Shown here: positions 8,365 to 17,611 of the stretch, piece after piece
Position numbering within the stretch: position 1 is the first letter of the stretch
How the letters are laid out: the number at the start of each line of letters is the position of its first letter
Assembly: GCA_023091735.1 (NCBI GenBank)
Contig: JALKBU010000090.1
Coordinates: 1-64,000 of the forward strand
Direction of reading: 5' to 3'
DNA from: Trichomonas tenax
Lineage: Eukaryota > Parabasalia > Trichomonadida > Trichomonadidae
DNA: 64,000 nucleotides
Notes under the pieces: model-generated
The model's input: the letters and a program-made list of their open reading frames with translations, nothing else
The model's database searches: none
Told to the model about the DNA's origin: nothing
Position numbers and translations under genes: made by a program

Positions 8365-9918
8365 TTATTCGGCCTTATATTTGGCAATTCCAACATTCTT
8401 TATCTTCAATACTAAACTCTTAGCATCTTCCTTCTTTATCCAACGAAGCATATTTTTCGTTGGGCAGCAAATCATTGCGGCAACAGCTAAAGCGCGTTCT
8501 GCATCACCAGCAGCCATGTGAACATCAATGAGTTGATTTGCCACCAGCAAAATGATCGAGCGAGCAACTTCGTCATCTATTTCACATTTGTTCATCCATC
8601 CTCCTCTAAACAATAATACATCGGAGAGAGACTGCGCACTCGTTCTCATTTCTGCTATTACTAATGCATTCCATGAGTCGCGCTCAATCTGGTTCTTCAG
8701 GAGATTTCCGCGTGCAAGGAGGAGCTTAGAGCATCCAAAATACTTCTTCTCAAGAGCTAATTGACCCAAAAGTTTGCGAACTTTCTTCTCTGCGATATCT
8801 TCGATCTTTGCGAGCTCAAGCCAACCCAAAGCATCAATCTTTCTGTCAATAAGCTCCTCCTCTGTTATTTCTGAGTCAAAATCATCTGTCTTTGTGCTGA
8901 TAATGCGATCTATCGCTAAATCAACAATTCTATCTGAAGGAAGATTGTAATAATCGGTGATTTGAATGGCTCTTGGTTCAGGATATGGAAGACCCATTAA
9001 TATCTCTGAAACCAACGAAATCGCTGATTCATTGTCTGCCAGAGAACAATAGAAAAATGCAACACCGAGAACGAAATTTTCAATCAAAGGCTGAATATAT
9101 TCTTTGATAAGATTAACTGGACATTTCTGGAAAACCGATATGGCGTGAACTTTAAACGCAAGCGGGAATTCCGAAATATTGCAAATTGCGTTAATTCCTT
9201 CAATGAAAATTATTAAAATGAGTCTTTCGAGTGTGTTTGTTGGCTTCGGGAAGCTCGCTATAGTCTCGCGGATATCGTATGGATTGTTTACCTCAGCATC
9301 GCAAAGCATGCAAAATAATTTCGCCCAAACATTGTCGTAAAATGTTTTACCGCATTGTTTGCATATCTGGTAGTCACCAGAAAGCAATCCATATGTCGTA
9401 ATTTCATCTTTAGTTGCATGTTTGGATTTAACAAAATTTCTTGCAGCGCATCTCCATGTTTTGAATTCTTTTTGCGATAAAGCGCCGCCATAAGTAGCGA
9501 TTTTCCAGTCATTTGTCTTGTTTTGTGAAAGATATTCCAAATAATTTTCGAATTGTCCAGATCTTAAATAGTAATATGCCAGTTGTGATGGTTCATTTGG
9601 TACCGGATTCTTTCTGTATTCCTCCTCGAGCCATTGGAGGAATAAAACAGAGCGAATTAAGTCCGGATCAGCGTTTGTTATCTTTAAATATCGGTCTTTG
9701 ATCGGTGGATTTTTGGCTGAGAGGTGTCCTAGGAGCGACCACAATGTTGGTTGATCAATTTCAGTCGAATTTTGAGTTTTTGACAACTCTTCGTAAGATT
9801 TACAAAGTTCCTGATTGCTTTTGTTGGATCTCTCAGCGAGCGGCTTCATTAGCTTCCGAATCTGTCCTATCTCTGTCTCCGTTTGTCCATCCTTTGGTGG
9901 ATTTGCAACTGAAGACAT
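8365..9918 (-). CDS. NUP107: Nup107/Nup84-like nucleoporin
   Basis: A protein of 517 residues from the ATG at 9918. An ATG 33 bases upstream would add MKFKNQKKIKI, encoded by an A-run that looks like leader. TCAAAAAAAAA precedes the chosen start. Nup107/Nup84 is a helical scaffold component of the Y-complex of the nuclear pore. The conserved middle is readable: FLQWLEEEYRKNP, then AYYYLRSGQFENYLEYL, KTNDWKIATYGGAL, FKTWRCAARNF, TYGLLSGDYQICKQCGKTFYDNVWAKLFCMLCDAEV. This matches the family order I.LL.AG...A...C...G..WRAA.L.GG, ...LWK..C, AIYA.LSGD....LPVC..WED.LWA. It is shorter than animal Nup107 (about 900), mainly through a short N-terminus. The assignment is by motif order, without alignment. 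Confidence 0.7.
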   Translation of the reverse strand: MSSVANPPKDGQTETEIGQIRKLMKPLAERSNKSNQELCKSYEELSKTQNSTEIDQPTLWSLLGHLSAKNPPIKDRYLKITNADPDLIRSVLFLQWLEEEYRKNPVPNEPSQLAYYYLRSGQFENYLEYLSQNKTNDWKIATYGGALSQKEFKTWRCAARNFVKSKHATKDEITTYGLLSGDYQICKQCGKTFYDNVWAKLFCMLCDAEVNNPYDIRETIASFPKPTNTLERLILIIFIEGINAICNISEFPLAFKVHAISVFQKCPVNLIKEYIQPLIENFVLGVAFFYCSLADNESAISLVSEILMGLPYPEPRAIQITDYYNLPSDRIVDLAIDRIISTKTDDFDSEITEEELIDRKIDALGWLELAKIEDIAEKKVRKLLGQLALEKKYFGCSKLLLARGNLLKNQIERDSWNALVIAEMRTSAQSLSDVLLFRGGWMNKCEIDDEVARSIILLVANQLIDVHMAAGDAERALAVAAMICCPTKNMLRWIKKEDAKSLVLKIKNVGIAKYKAE

Positions 9919-10612
9919 TATTTTAATTTTTTTTTGATTTTTAAATTTCATTTTTATGATAAATATAGATAACGCTTAGTTACAGTTTCACTTTTTGCAA
10001 TATAATACAACTAAAATTTTCTATATGACCAAGCTTTCCTTATCGTTGACCCTTTGGACAAAATCTGACATGTAAAGTTCACGAAAGTCGTTCAATTTAC
10101 AAAAACTTTCTTATAAACTTTCAGCAAACTCTATAGATGTCTCATTGTATTTTCTAATGCGGAGCAATTTAATTTTGATTTATTTATCACTTTGCTTAGT
10201 GTGACAAAGTGCATTGGACTTCCTATAATATAAATTTATTTATTAGAGAGCAGAAAGAATTTGAGTTTGTCCCTTTAGATTCACCATAATTAGGTGCTTT
10301 GAAGGATCGTTTGATTTATCCTCGCTAACGCAAATTTCAATCTTGGAGTGAATCATTTCCGATTCTAATGTTCAACAAATACTTAATACACATATGTCCG
10401 AAACCAGAACTTAAACAAATAAACACGGAACGACTAATGATTCCTCTCAAGACATCCTATCCAAAACTTACCTCAAAAATGTTCAAACGCTAACAATAAA
10501 AGATTACTGCAAGCTTATTCGTGATGCAGGTATTGCCTTTGCCACTATGACTTATTTAGATCATGAAGAAATTTTAATTGTAAATTTAAAAAAGCAAAAG
10601 AAGTAGAAAAGT
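9919..10612. other. spacer with a possible decayed coding fragment
   Basis: 10368-10493 (+) is an ATG frame of 41 codons. A second overlapping frame stays open to a stop at 10604-10606 and reads, in part, TLTIKDYCKLIRDAGIAFAT and YLDHEEILIVNL. The pair looks like one short coding stretch split by a frameshift. The product is not recognised. The spacer motif TGACATGTAAA is at 10066. Confidence 0.3.
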
Positions 10613-11872
10613 TTACTGCTTCTCAGAGAGAGCAAGAAGGCCTGGCATTGGGCGGCCCTCGAGGAGTTCAAGGGAAGCACCACCACCTGTTGAGATGTGG
10701 GAGATCTTCTCTGTGTAGCCCCATTTCATAGCACAAGCAGCGCAGTCACCACCACCGATAACAGTGAGAGCACCAGCAGCTGTAGCCTGAGCAACAGCAT
10801 CAAGGATGCCACGTGTGCCAGCCTGGAAGGCTTCGAACTCGTAAACACCAGCTGGGCCGTTCCAGACGAGTGTCTTAGCGCGGAGAACAACTTCCTGGAA
10901 GTTGGCGATTGTCTTTGGACCGATATCGAGACCCATCCAGTCAGCTGGGATACCCTCTTCGAGTGTGACAATCTTTGTGTTAGCATCAGCCTTGAAAGCA
11001 TCGGCGATCTTGAAATCGACTGGGAGGTGGATCTTGACGTTCTTAGCCTTAGCCTTCTCGAGGAGCTGCATGACGATCTTGGCGCCTTCCTCATCGAAGA
11101 TGGACTTGCCGATCTGTGTGCCCTGGGAGACCTTGAGGAATGTGTAGGCCATACCGCCTGTGATGATCATCTCGTCGACCTTGTCGAGGAGGTTGTCGAT
11201 GAGTTTGATCTTGTCTGTGACCTTGCCACCACCGAGGATGGAAAGGAGTGGGCGAACTGGGCGCTCAAGGACTGGGACGAAGGCATCGAGCTCTTTCTTG
11301 ATGAGGTTACCAGCAGCACGGATTGGAAGGTTAACGTGAGCCATGGAAGCGTGGCCACGGTGAGCTGTGCCGAAAGCATCGTTGATGTAGACATCACCGA
11401 GGGCTGTGAGCTCAGCGTAGAACTTATCGAGCTCCTCCTTTGTTGGCTTTGTCTTGCTGCCATCCTCGTTGACACGGGCGCCTTCCTCTTCGTAGTGGAA
11501 TCTAACGTTCTCGAGGAGGATGAGGGCTCCCTTTTCTGGGTGAGCGCAGGCAGTCTGGACCTCTGGGCCAACGCAGTCATGGAGGAATGTGACCTTCATG
11601 CCTACGAGCTCCTCAAGGCGCTGAGCAACTGGAGCGAGTGTTTCCTTTGTAACCTGACCATTTGGACGGCCGAGGTGGGAAAGGAGGACGATGGAGTTAG
11701 CGCCTTTGGCGAAAATTTCCTTGATTGTTGGAATTGTAGCCTCAATTCTCTGGTTGTTGGCGATCTTGCCGTCCTTGCCGAATGGGACGTTGAAGTCGAC
11801 ACGCATGACGATGCGCTTGCCGGCGAGATCCTTCTCTGTGAGGTCGTGAAGGGTAAGCTTGTTGCCCAACAT
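10613..11872 (-). CDS. PGK: phosphoglycerate kinase
   Basis: A protein of 419 residues from the ATG at 11872 (MLGNKLTLHDL), the usual size. It transfers phosphate from 1,3-bisphosphoglycerate to ADP in glycolysis. The frame extends 26 codons further upstream, but family members begin at MLGNKLTL-like sequence, and TCACTTTACAATG there fits a trichomonad initiator next to the start. Motifs include RVDFNVPF, the substrate-loop SHLGRP, LLENVRFH, NDAFGTAHR, LGGGKVTDKI (GGAKV in most species), WNGP(A/M)GVYE and VIGGGDCAACA (GGGDTA in many). STGGGASLELLEG is near the C-terminus. No N-terminal targeting sequence is obvious, so I infer a cytosolic enzyme. Its G+C and strong codon preference stand well above the neighbours, as expected for a highly expressed gene. 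That bias also opens a spurious long antisense frame. Confidence 0.97.
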   Translation of the reverse strand: MLGNKLTLHDLTEKDLAGKRIVMRVDFNVPFGKDGKIANNQRIEATIPTIKEIFAKGANSIVLLSHLGRPNGQVTKETLAPVAQRLEELVGMKVTFLHDCVGPEVQTACAHPEKGALILLENVRFHYEEEGARVNEDGSKTKPTKEELDKFYAELTALGDVYINDAFGTAHRGHASMAHVNLPIRAAGNLIKKELDAFVPVLERPVRPLLSILGGGKVTDKIKLIDNLLDKVDEMIITGGMAYTFLKVSQGTQIGKSIFDEEGAKIVMQLLEKAKAKNVKIHLPVDFKIADAFKADANTKIVTLEEGIPADWMGLDIGPKTIANFQEVVLRAKTLVWNGPAGVYEFEAFQAGTRGILDAVAQATAAGALTVIGGGDCAACAMKWGYTEKISHISTGGGASLELLEGRPMPGLLALSEKQ

Positions 11873-12585
11873 TGTAAAGTGATATGAACACTTATTTCTC
11901 AAATTTTGTTTTACAAATGGCTTCGTAACACTCAATTTTGTTTCACTCATAGAATTTTCGACCTATCGGCATTTTCTCTTTTCCTTTAATTTTGGATTTC
12001 CATTCTTCTCGTGATTGCATGGCCATAATGTTTCCTTAAAAGAGATTTTCTGACATTTACATGGCAGAAATGGTGCTAATTACTTTTGCGATTTTTGATT
12101 ATATTTGGATTACAATCATAATTTTATTGTTATTTTTGATAGAATTTTATATGATGTGTAACGGTGAAATTTGACATGTTGTTAGTTTACATGACAGTCA
12201 TCGGTTTTTATTTACATGGCAAAAAAATCTCATTTTTTTGGCAAATCATTTTTTTAAACTTTTCTTTTGTTATATGAATAACTACATGAGCTTATAATTA
12301 TACATGAATATTCTTCTATCAATTAACGTGATATTTCATTCTTTTTATATATCTATTTAATGAAATCGAATAAATATATTTATTATACCTTGTTAATGAA
12401 TAAAATGATCTGGTTATATCATAGCAATAAAAATGCAAGTAATTAGTCGCTAATTTTCATTTTATTCAATATCTTTTAGCTTATTGAGGCAAATTACTAT
12501 TTTAAAACAAATATAGAAGTGTCTCTTAGAATAGCAGAATACACATAGTATAGAAAAAGCATTTATACGAACAAAATAAATAAAA
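11873..12585. other. A+T-rich spacer upstream of PGK
   Basis: No gene seen. It contains TTTACATGGCA at 12056 and a pair of TTTACATG motifs at 12186 and 12211. Confidence 0.5.
12186..12221. promoter_or_regulatory. paired TTTACATG motif (25-base spacing)
   Basis: TTTACATGACA at 12186 is followed by TTTACATGGCA at 12211, about 310 bases upstream of the PGK start. The spacing is a little wider than in the other pairs. Confidence 0.3.
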
Positions 12586-13545
12586 TTAAAAAACAAAATC
12601 TGAAGCGAAGTAAAACACAAAGTTATATCTTCGAGCATGCTGCTTATCTTCATTAGGTGGTTCTTCACACTTTTTTGGGAGTGTTGGAGCGGGAGTTGGA
12701 ACAGTAAATGTGTGAAAAGCCTCAGTTTTGCAATAACCTGAGTTTAAAAGAATCTGATTGGTTGGATACTGTGCATATGAGACATTTCCAATAAATGCAA
12801 GCCCAGAAAGTGACAAATATCTATTTGAGTAGCAATTATAAATAAAAACATTTTGATTTGACTTTATATCGTTGTCATTAGATAAAAAGTATACTTCATT
12901 AATTGTCAGATTACTGTTGCCTGCAGTTATGCAGAAACTAATCGTATTTTCTACGAAATTAGAATGATCAAGTGATGATAGGCAATTCATATAAAAACCT
13001 GCTGTATCAGTTCCATTCACGATTGTGTTATGTGAGAAATGAATGAATTTAGTGATTGAAGATTTAGATTGAACTAAAAATAGGTATTTACCCCTTGACT
13101 TCGTAAAGTTAATATTGCTTTGGTATACAGAATTCGCATTGTATTCAAAACCGGTGTTTTCTTTTCCATAATCGATTCCAGAAAGATAACAAGCTGTAAT
13201 AAATGTGAAATTGCAGTTACCACTGAATTTTCCGACGCTCTTTTCGTGACATTTGCACTCTAAAGTACATATTCTCGTTAAATTCGCAGTGTTAGAGTTA
13301 TCAAATAGGCCAATTACTGCTCCATTCGACACACATCGATAGAACAATGCACTATAAATTATAACGGCGTTGTTTGACTTCGATATTTTAATGCATCCTC
13401 CATCAGATTGGAGATTTAAATTCTGTGCAGAACAATCGTGAATGATATAGCAGTTGTAGATACTTTGGTCATCAAGAACTATTTGTTTATCGATGTTTCC
13501 GTTGAAATTCATACATTCTTGATGAAGAAAGATATTCAAAAACAT
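12586..13545 (-). CDS. beta-helix surface-type protein, probably incomplete
   Basis: From the first in-frame ATG (13545) it is 319 residues. The same frame is open upstream to about 13605, but only a TTG is available there. The sequence is rich in Asn, Ser, Cys and Phe, with repeated strand-turn units such as SALFYRCVSNGAVI, NFVENTISF and FIGNVSY, as in right-handed beta-helix (Pmp-like) surface proteins. A Pro/Thr stalk (TVPTPAPTLPKKCEEPP) follows near the C-terminus. No signal peptide is visible at the start, and no clear membrane anchor is seen at the end (HARRYNFVFYFASDFVF), so both ends look damaged. It resembles the decayed gene at 21970-22962 in style. The function is unknown; a surface or secreted adhesin-like protein is the inference. 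Confidence 0.45.
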   Translation of the reverse strand: MFLNIFLHQECMNFNGNIDKQIVLDDQSIYNCYIIHDCSAQNLNLQSDGGCIKISKSNNAVIIYSALFYRCVSNGAVIGLFDNSNTANLTRICTLECKCHEKSVGKFSGNCNFTFITACYLSGIDYGKENTGFEYNANSVYQSNINFTKSRGKYLFLVQSKSSITKFIHFSHNTIVNGTDTAGFYMNCLSSLDHSNFVENTISFCITAGNSNLTINEVYFLSNDNDIKSNQNVFIYNCYSNRYLSLSGLAFIGNVSYAQYPTNQILLNSGYCKTEAFHTFTVPTPAPTLPKKCEEPPNEDKQHARRYNFVFYFASDFVF

Positions 13546-14643
13546 TTTTAAATCTCCGGTAGAATTAAAAAAAATCTTTCTGGATATAAACTCGAACAAT
13601 GATCATTATTATTCTTCTCAATTTAATAAACTTGTCAAATTTAGCCGCACAAAAAAGAATTATCATTATTTTGGAGAATAACACACAGAGCTTATGTTTG
13701 AACACTTGGAATACTTTTTTCCCAAAAAAAAGCTAAAAAGCATATTTGTGATTAGATTTAACTATTTATCATCGACAACAACATATTTTACGTTATAAAA
13801 ATGCTATACAATGGGAATATAATATATTATAATGAGTAAAACACATTATGGTAAATCAATGTTTTTGATGCAAGATATATCTAATATTTTAATGAAATAT
13901 AGACTTTGTTAGCTAATTCTTTAATATATCATGCACAACAGGATTTTGTACATTGTGATTCAATAACTTAGCAAGAAGTTAATCCAGTGAGTTAAAAAAC
14001 ATGTTTCGCCGGTTTTGCGTATCAATTTTAGGCAAGCCTTGTTTTAACCGCCCTAGGAATCATGTTCCAGGAAATTTTAAATAATTGGGAAGATTTAACA
14101 TTAACTATCCTCTAGAAAAAACGAGTTTCGCCGACTTTGCGTATAAAAATTTAATTGCCCGAAATAAAATATCATGCTTGTACAACTTGCATTGCTAGAA
14201 TAAATAATATTCAACATTTTGTATTATATAGAGTAATTATTTTTAATGAGATGCCGTTTTTTGATGAAAATTTGATTCATAATAATTATTTCGCATTGAA
14301 TACACAATAATATTCATATTGATACATGTCATCTATATGTTTTAAATGATTAAACAATGTAAGTTTTATTGAATGAAGCATTTAAAATTGAATCTCAAAT
14401 ATTTATAGAAATAATGCGATATCATTAAAACTAAGCATAAATAATATATGCACAGTAATTATATATAGTGATATCTAATAGCTAAATGGATTTTATAACA
14501 AAGAAAACTCACTTTTGCATTGATGAAGAATGAAAAAATGAAATTTCGTTTTAATTTTAAACATGGGCTAATTGGAGGCAGACAGAATTATTTCTGATAA
14601 AATTTTGTATAAAATTATGGACGTTTAAAAAAATATAATTTTA
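13546..14643. other. A+T-rich spacer with dispersed repeat
   Basis: No gene seen. It contains copy 1 of an 86-bp dispersed repeat (14037-14122), flanked by two direct copies of GTTTCGCCG(G/A)(T/C)TTTGCGTAT, near 14001 and 14124. Confidence 0.5.
14037..14122. repeat. 86-bp dispersed repeat, copy 1
   Basis: Shares ACCGC(C/T)CTAGGAATCA, then GTTCCAGGAAATTTTAAATA, a long identical A+T stretch and CCTCTAGAAAAAAC with 38505-38590. Only a few bases differ. It is bracketed by direct GTTTCGCCG...TTTGCGTAT phrases. No coding capacity is seen. Confidence 0.7.
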
Positions 14644-15366
14644 ATGTTTCCCAAAAATTTTGCGCAAGCAACAAGAGATGCGATAGATATTGGTCCAGTT
14701 AGGACATTTAAACATGGCCCATCCTGCTTTTCAGGAGCAATCAATTCTAATGATCAAAATTCAAGAAATTTCACATGGCTTTCTAGAAACAATAGAATCG
14801 TCGCACCATATTCAATGCAACCTCAAGTGCTTTCCAATATTCCTGAAGTGAAGAAGAAAGAACCGATTTGGCCGAAATCATTCGAAGTTAAAACGAAGGA
14901 AGAAAGTAAACCACGTGTAACACCAGTTTTTAGAGCTCTCAACATGCAGACACAGCGCTACAATCAAGCTTATGATTTAAACTCTTCAGACGAAAATTCT
15001 TCTGATTTTGAATCAATTTCAAACGATACAAACAATAAATTTGGTGTTTCTATATCGAAAACAACAGATAGCTCATCTTCATCGTTTGATTTCACCTCAG
15101 ACTCAATTATTTCGGGCTCACCAATGAGTTTGAAGAAAAACATTAAAACAAGTTCTCCTTATGTTTCTATTTCATCAACGACGACAACTGGATTCCAGGA
15201 CAGCGATGTTCACATGAACAATGTTAGTTCAAGCAGCATATCAACAAAATTTTCAGGAGTCCCAAGCACAACGAGTTCTTCCACATATATAAGTAAATCA
15301 ATTCACTGCTCCTCATCTTCCACCCAAAATTGCTCTGATGATTCATCTATTTCTTGTTCTGATTAA
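14644..15366 (+). CDS. serine-rich protein of unknown function
   Basis: A protein of 240 residues, not recognised. Residues 1-100 are mixed (FKHGPSCFSG, WLSRNNRIVAPYS, KKKEPIWPKSFEVKTK). The rest is Ser/Thr/Asp-rich low complexity (SSDENSSDFESISND, TDSSSSSFDFTSDS). This predicts a disordered protein with many phosphorylation sites. There is no signal peptide or membrane segment. The reading frame and G+C differ clearly from the surrounding spacer, which supports a real gene. Confidence 0.6.
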   Translation: MFPKNFAQATRDAIDIGPVRTFKHGPSCFSGAINSNDQNSRNFTWLSRNNRIVAPYSMQPQVLSNIPEVKKKEPIWPKSFEVKTKEESKPRVTPVFRALNMQTQRYNQAYDLNSSDENSSDFESISNDTNNKFGVSISKTTDSSSSSFDFTSDSIISGSPMSLKKNIKTSSPYVSISSTTTTGFQDSDVHMNNVSSSSISTKFSGVPSTTSSSTYISKSIHCSSSSTQNCSDDSSISCSD

Positions 15367-15559
15367 CTTCGAAGAAAAATTGATGTGTTTGTATTAATAA
15401 ATGCTTTTATCATAATGTTTTACCTCTTTTTGCACATTGTTTGATCTTAATATGAAATAAATCATTCAAAAAATGAAAATATAAAGCTAAAATTTAAAAA
15501 ATAGAAAATCCATCTCATGGATATTCTATATTTTTGTTGGCATGAAGAAAAAGTTCATT

Positions 15560-15588
15560 TATCATGTAAATTTTATATGTCATGTAAA
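15560..15588 (+). promoter_or_regulatory. paired TCATGTAAA motif before the Sec23/24-like gene
   Basis: TATCATGTAAA at 15560 and TGTCATGTAAA at 15578, starts 18 bases apart and 23-51 bases upstream of the next ATG. This is one of seven pairs with 18-22-base spacing in the window. Confidence 0.4.
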
Positions 15589-15610
15589 AGTTTATTTGTC
15601 AACAATATAA

Positions 15611-16891
15611 ATGTGTATTTCTTTCTCTAAGACTCAAATTCCGAAAGTTTTAGTTGAAGAAATCGGATTTTTCCAAGAAAAAGATGCGTCAGAAATTAAA
15701 TCTGATATCGCAATGAATGTTCCTCTTTGTAAAATTTGTGGATGTCAACAAATTCCAATTAAAGGTGAAGAACAGATCTGCAAGTGTCCAATATGTCAAC
15801 CAGAAGAGGATTTTGTTGAGAATATCATTAAAATAAAGGATGGAATTAAAGATCCAAATCATTTCTTCTTTATTTTCGACACAACATATAAAATGAAATT
15901 CATTCTCAAGCAACTCATGCAACTCGCCAGCGTAATGGGCAACGAAAAGACAGTTACTGTAATTGGTTTATCAAATTTCGCAACAATAATTTACAAAGGA
16001 GATTTAGGCACAGCTACACTATACACATTCCAGAATATTAACGAATTTAGAGTTAGTCAATCCTTCGCATGTTCGAGAAAAGTCTTAATTGACAGTATTA
16101 TTCCATCTTTTCCTTCTCTTTACAATATTTCTAGAAATCAAACAATTGATACACCATTCGATACGGAACTTGTTATAAATATCATAAAAGAATTTGATTT
16201 TATTCCATTATTCACAGCAATTTGTTATATCAAGCGAGACACTGCTGTTTTAACGACAGAAGAAGCAGTAAACCTCGGAAAATCGATTCTCAGTAATAAT
16301 AAGAATATAATTCATTTTATTGCAGAAAAAGGATTTAAGCGAATTAGCGCAATTTCGAGGCTTTCTCATGGTCTCGTTCTCAAGCTGAACCCTTCTGATG
16401 AGCATTTCATCAAAAATATCATCAAAATGTCATCACGCTCGATTTTGAGTTTTGTTTGTCCAAAATTCGTCGAAATTTTACACACAAATGCGTACTTTAA
16501 TTTTAACAATCAGCAACAGTTCTACAAAGCCACTACTTCATTGGTTCGTGGCTTAGCTGGTTCTTTTAAAGTTGCAAATCATCCGCCAGTGAACTGCATC
16601 AATATTATCGAAGTCATCAAGAATCGCCAAGGAAAATTTGTTAAATTGCATATATTCAAGGAACAAGGTGAAAGCAATGATATAATTCTTCGTGAAATGA
16701 AGCTGCGTCTTATTGTTGCAAATATTCTTAATGAAGCATGGCGTGGTGAGAGCATTTTCAGCATGGTGAAGCAATATTTAACAAAAGAAGTTACCGAAGG
16801 AACGCCATTAACAAATGTTGGTGAAAACCCAGATGAGGATATATTCTCATTATATCAGACCTTCACTAAGATCGGATGTTTCTATAAATAA
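15611..16891 (+). CDS. Sec23/Sec24-like zinc-finger and trunk protein
   Basis: A protein of 426 residues. The N-terminus has a four-cysteine zinc finger: CKICG (C-x2-C), then about 14 residues later CKCPIC. A vWA/trunk-like fold follows, beginning HFFFIFDTTYKMKFI (compare the FVIDVS...M of Sec23/24). Later parts (VVANHPPVNCINIIEV and REMKLRLIVANILNEAWRG) suggest the beta-sandwich and helical region. Sec23/24 form the inner COPII coat at ER exit sites. The protein is about half the usual length (700-1000) and lacks a recognisable gelsolin domain, so it is either a reduced paralogue or another vWA protein. No MIDAS DxSxS is seen. Confidence 0.4.
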   Translation: MCISFSKTQIPKVLVEEIGFFQEKDASEIKSDIAMNVPLCKICGCQQIPIKGEEQICKCPICQPEEDFVENIIKIKDGIKDPNHFFFIFDTTYKMKFILKQLMQLASVMGNEKTVTVIGLSNFATIIYKGDLGTATLYTFQNINEFRVSQSFACSRKVLIDSIIPSFPSLYNISRNQTIDTPFDTELVINIIKEFDFIPLFTAICYIKRDTAVLTTEEAVNLGKSILSNNKNIIHFIAEKGFKRISAISRLSHGLVLKLNPSDEHFIKNIIKMSSRSILSFVCPKFVEILHTNAYFNFNNQQQFYKATTSLVRGLAGSFKVANHPPVNCINIIEVIKNRQGKFVKLHIFKEQGESNDIILREMKLRLIVANILNEAWRGESIFSMVKQYLTKEVTEGTPLTNVGENPDEDIFSLYQTFTKIGCFYK

Positions 16892-17052
16892 CTGTAAATT
16901 ATTTATTATAATGTTATTCGTATATCTCATCATTTTAATTTTGTGATTCACAAAATGAACTTTCCACATTCTTTGTGTGAGCAACTGTACTGGTTTTATT
17001 GTTTCTTATTAATGAAAATTTGATCAAAATATAATTACAAACAAAAAACATA

Positions 17053-17063
17053 TGACATGTAAA
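17053..17063 (+). promoter_or_regulatory. TGACATGTAAA motif upstream of HP1-like gene
   Basis: An exact copy of the commonest motif form, 66 bases before the next ATG. Confidence 0.35.
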
Positions 17064-17128
17064 GAATATTACAAAGCAGAAATATGTAAATAGATTTATT
17101 TACAAAGCATTTATTTATAAATGTGACA

Positions 17129-17533
17129 ATGTCCAAATTATATTTTGTTCGTTGTCTTCCTACGAAAGATAAAGTCGATAGCATCATTGGGCATAGACTT
17201 CGAGGCTCTGAGTATCAATATCTCGTGAAATGGAAGCCGGAAATCTCGAATTTGCAATATTCTTGGTTTTCAAAGTCCGAATTTCCCGATTCCAGCTTAA
17301 TTTTCGACTACATGGACAAACTTATGATCCAATCGTCACCACAGGAGCACGAAATAGTGATTTTGGGAATGGGTAGACTTCAAGGGCAAGATTACGTCCG
17401 ATTTTATCATAAAAAGACCGACCAGATATACCAGGAGCATGAGGAGGACGTTAGGGACCGATTCATGCAGGAATTGCTGTACTATTACGAAAAACACGCA
17501 GATTTTCATTCTGATTCAAGTGACACAGAATGA
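17129..17533 (+). CDS. HP1-like chromodomain protein
   Basis: A protein of 134 residues from the ATG at 17129. An ATG at 17121 is followed at once by a stop. Residues about 12-58 form a chromodomain: VDSIIGHRLRG, YQYLVKWKPE, SWFSKSEF, LIFDYMDKL, following the V..IL..R...G..YLVKWKG....TWEP..NL..LI..Y pattern. Residues about 72-125 (IVILGMGRLQG, YVRFYHKK, then MQELLYYYEKHADFH) follow the chromoshadow pattern ending in FYE..L.WH. An acidic tail SDSSDTE closes the protein. HP1 proteins bind methylated H3K9 and dimerise through the shadow domain to compact chromatin. The hinge is very short, so the protein is small. It converges with the next gene, about 80 bases away. Confidence 0.8.
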   Translation: MSKLYFVRCLPTKDKVDSIIGHRLRGSEYQYLVKWKPEISNLQYSWFSKSEFPDSSLIFDYMDKLMIQSSPQEHEIVILGMGRLQGQDYVRFYHKKTDQIYQEHEEDVRDRFMQELLYYYEKHADFHSDSSDTE

Positions 17534-17611
17534 AGACACTTCTATTTGTATTGTTTGATATAAAAAATATGACCATGTATATATACATTCTCCATACTAA
17601 TATATAATACT

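Noticed and set aside
10697..11887. 396-codon open frame antisense to PGK
   Set aside because: It mirrors PGK and results from the strong codon bias; the encoded text has no domain and reads as low complexity.
11873..11950. 26-codon N-terminal extension of PGK
   Set aside because: Family members start at MLGNKLTL-like sequence and an initiator-like TCACTTT lies inside the extension.
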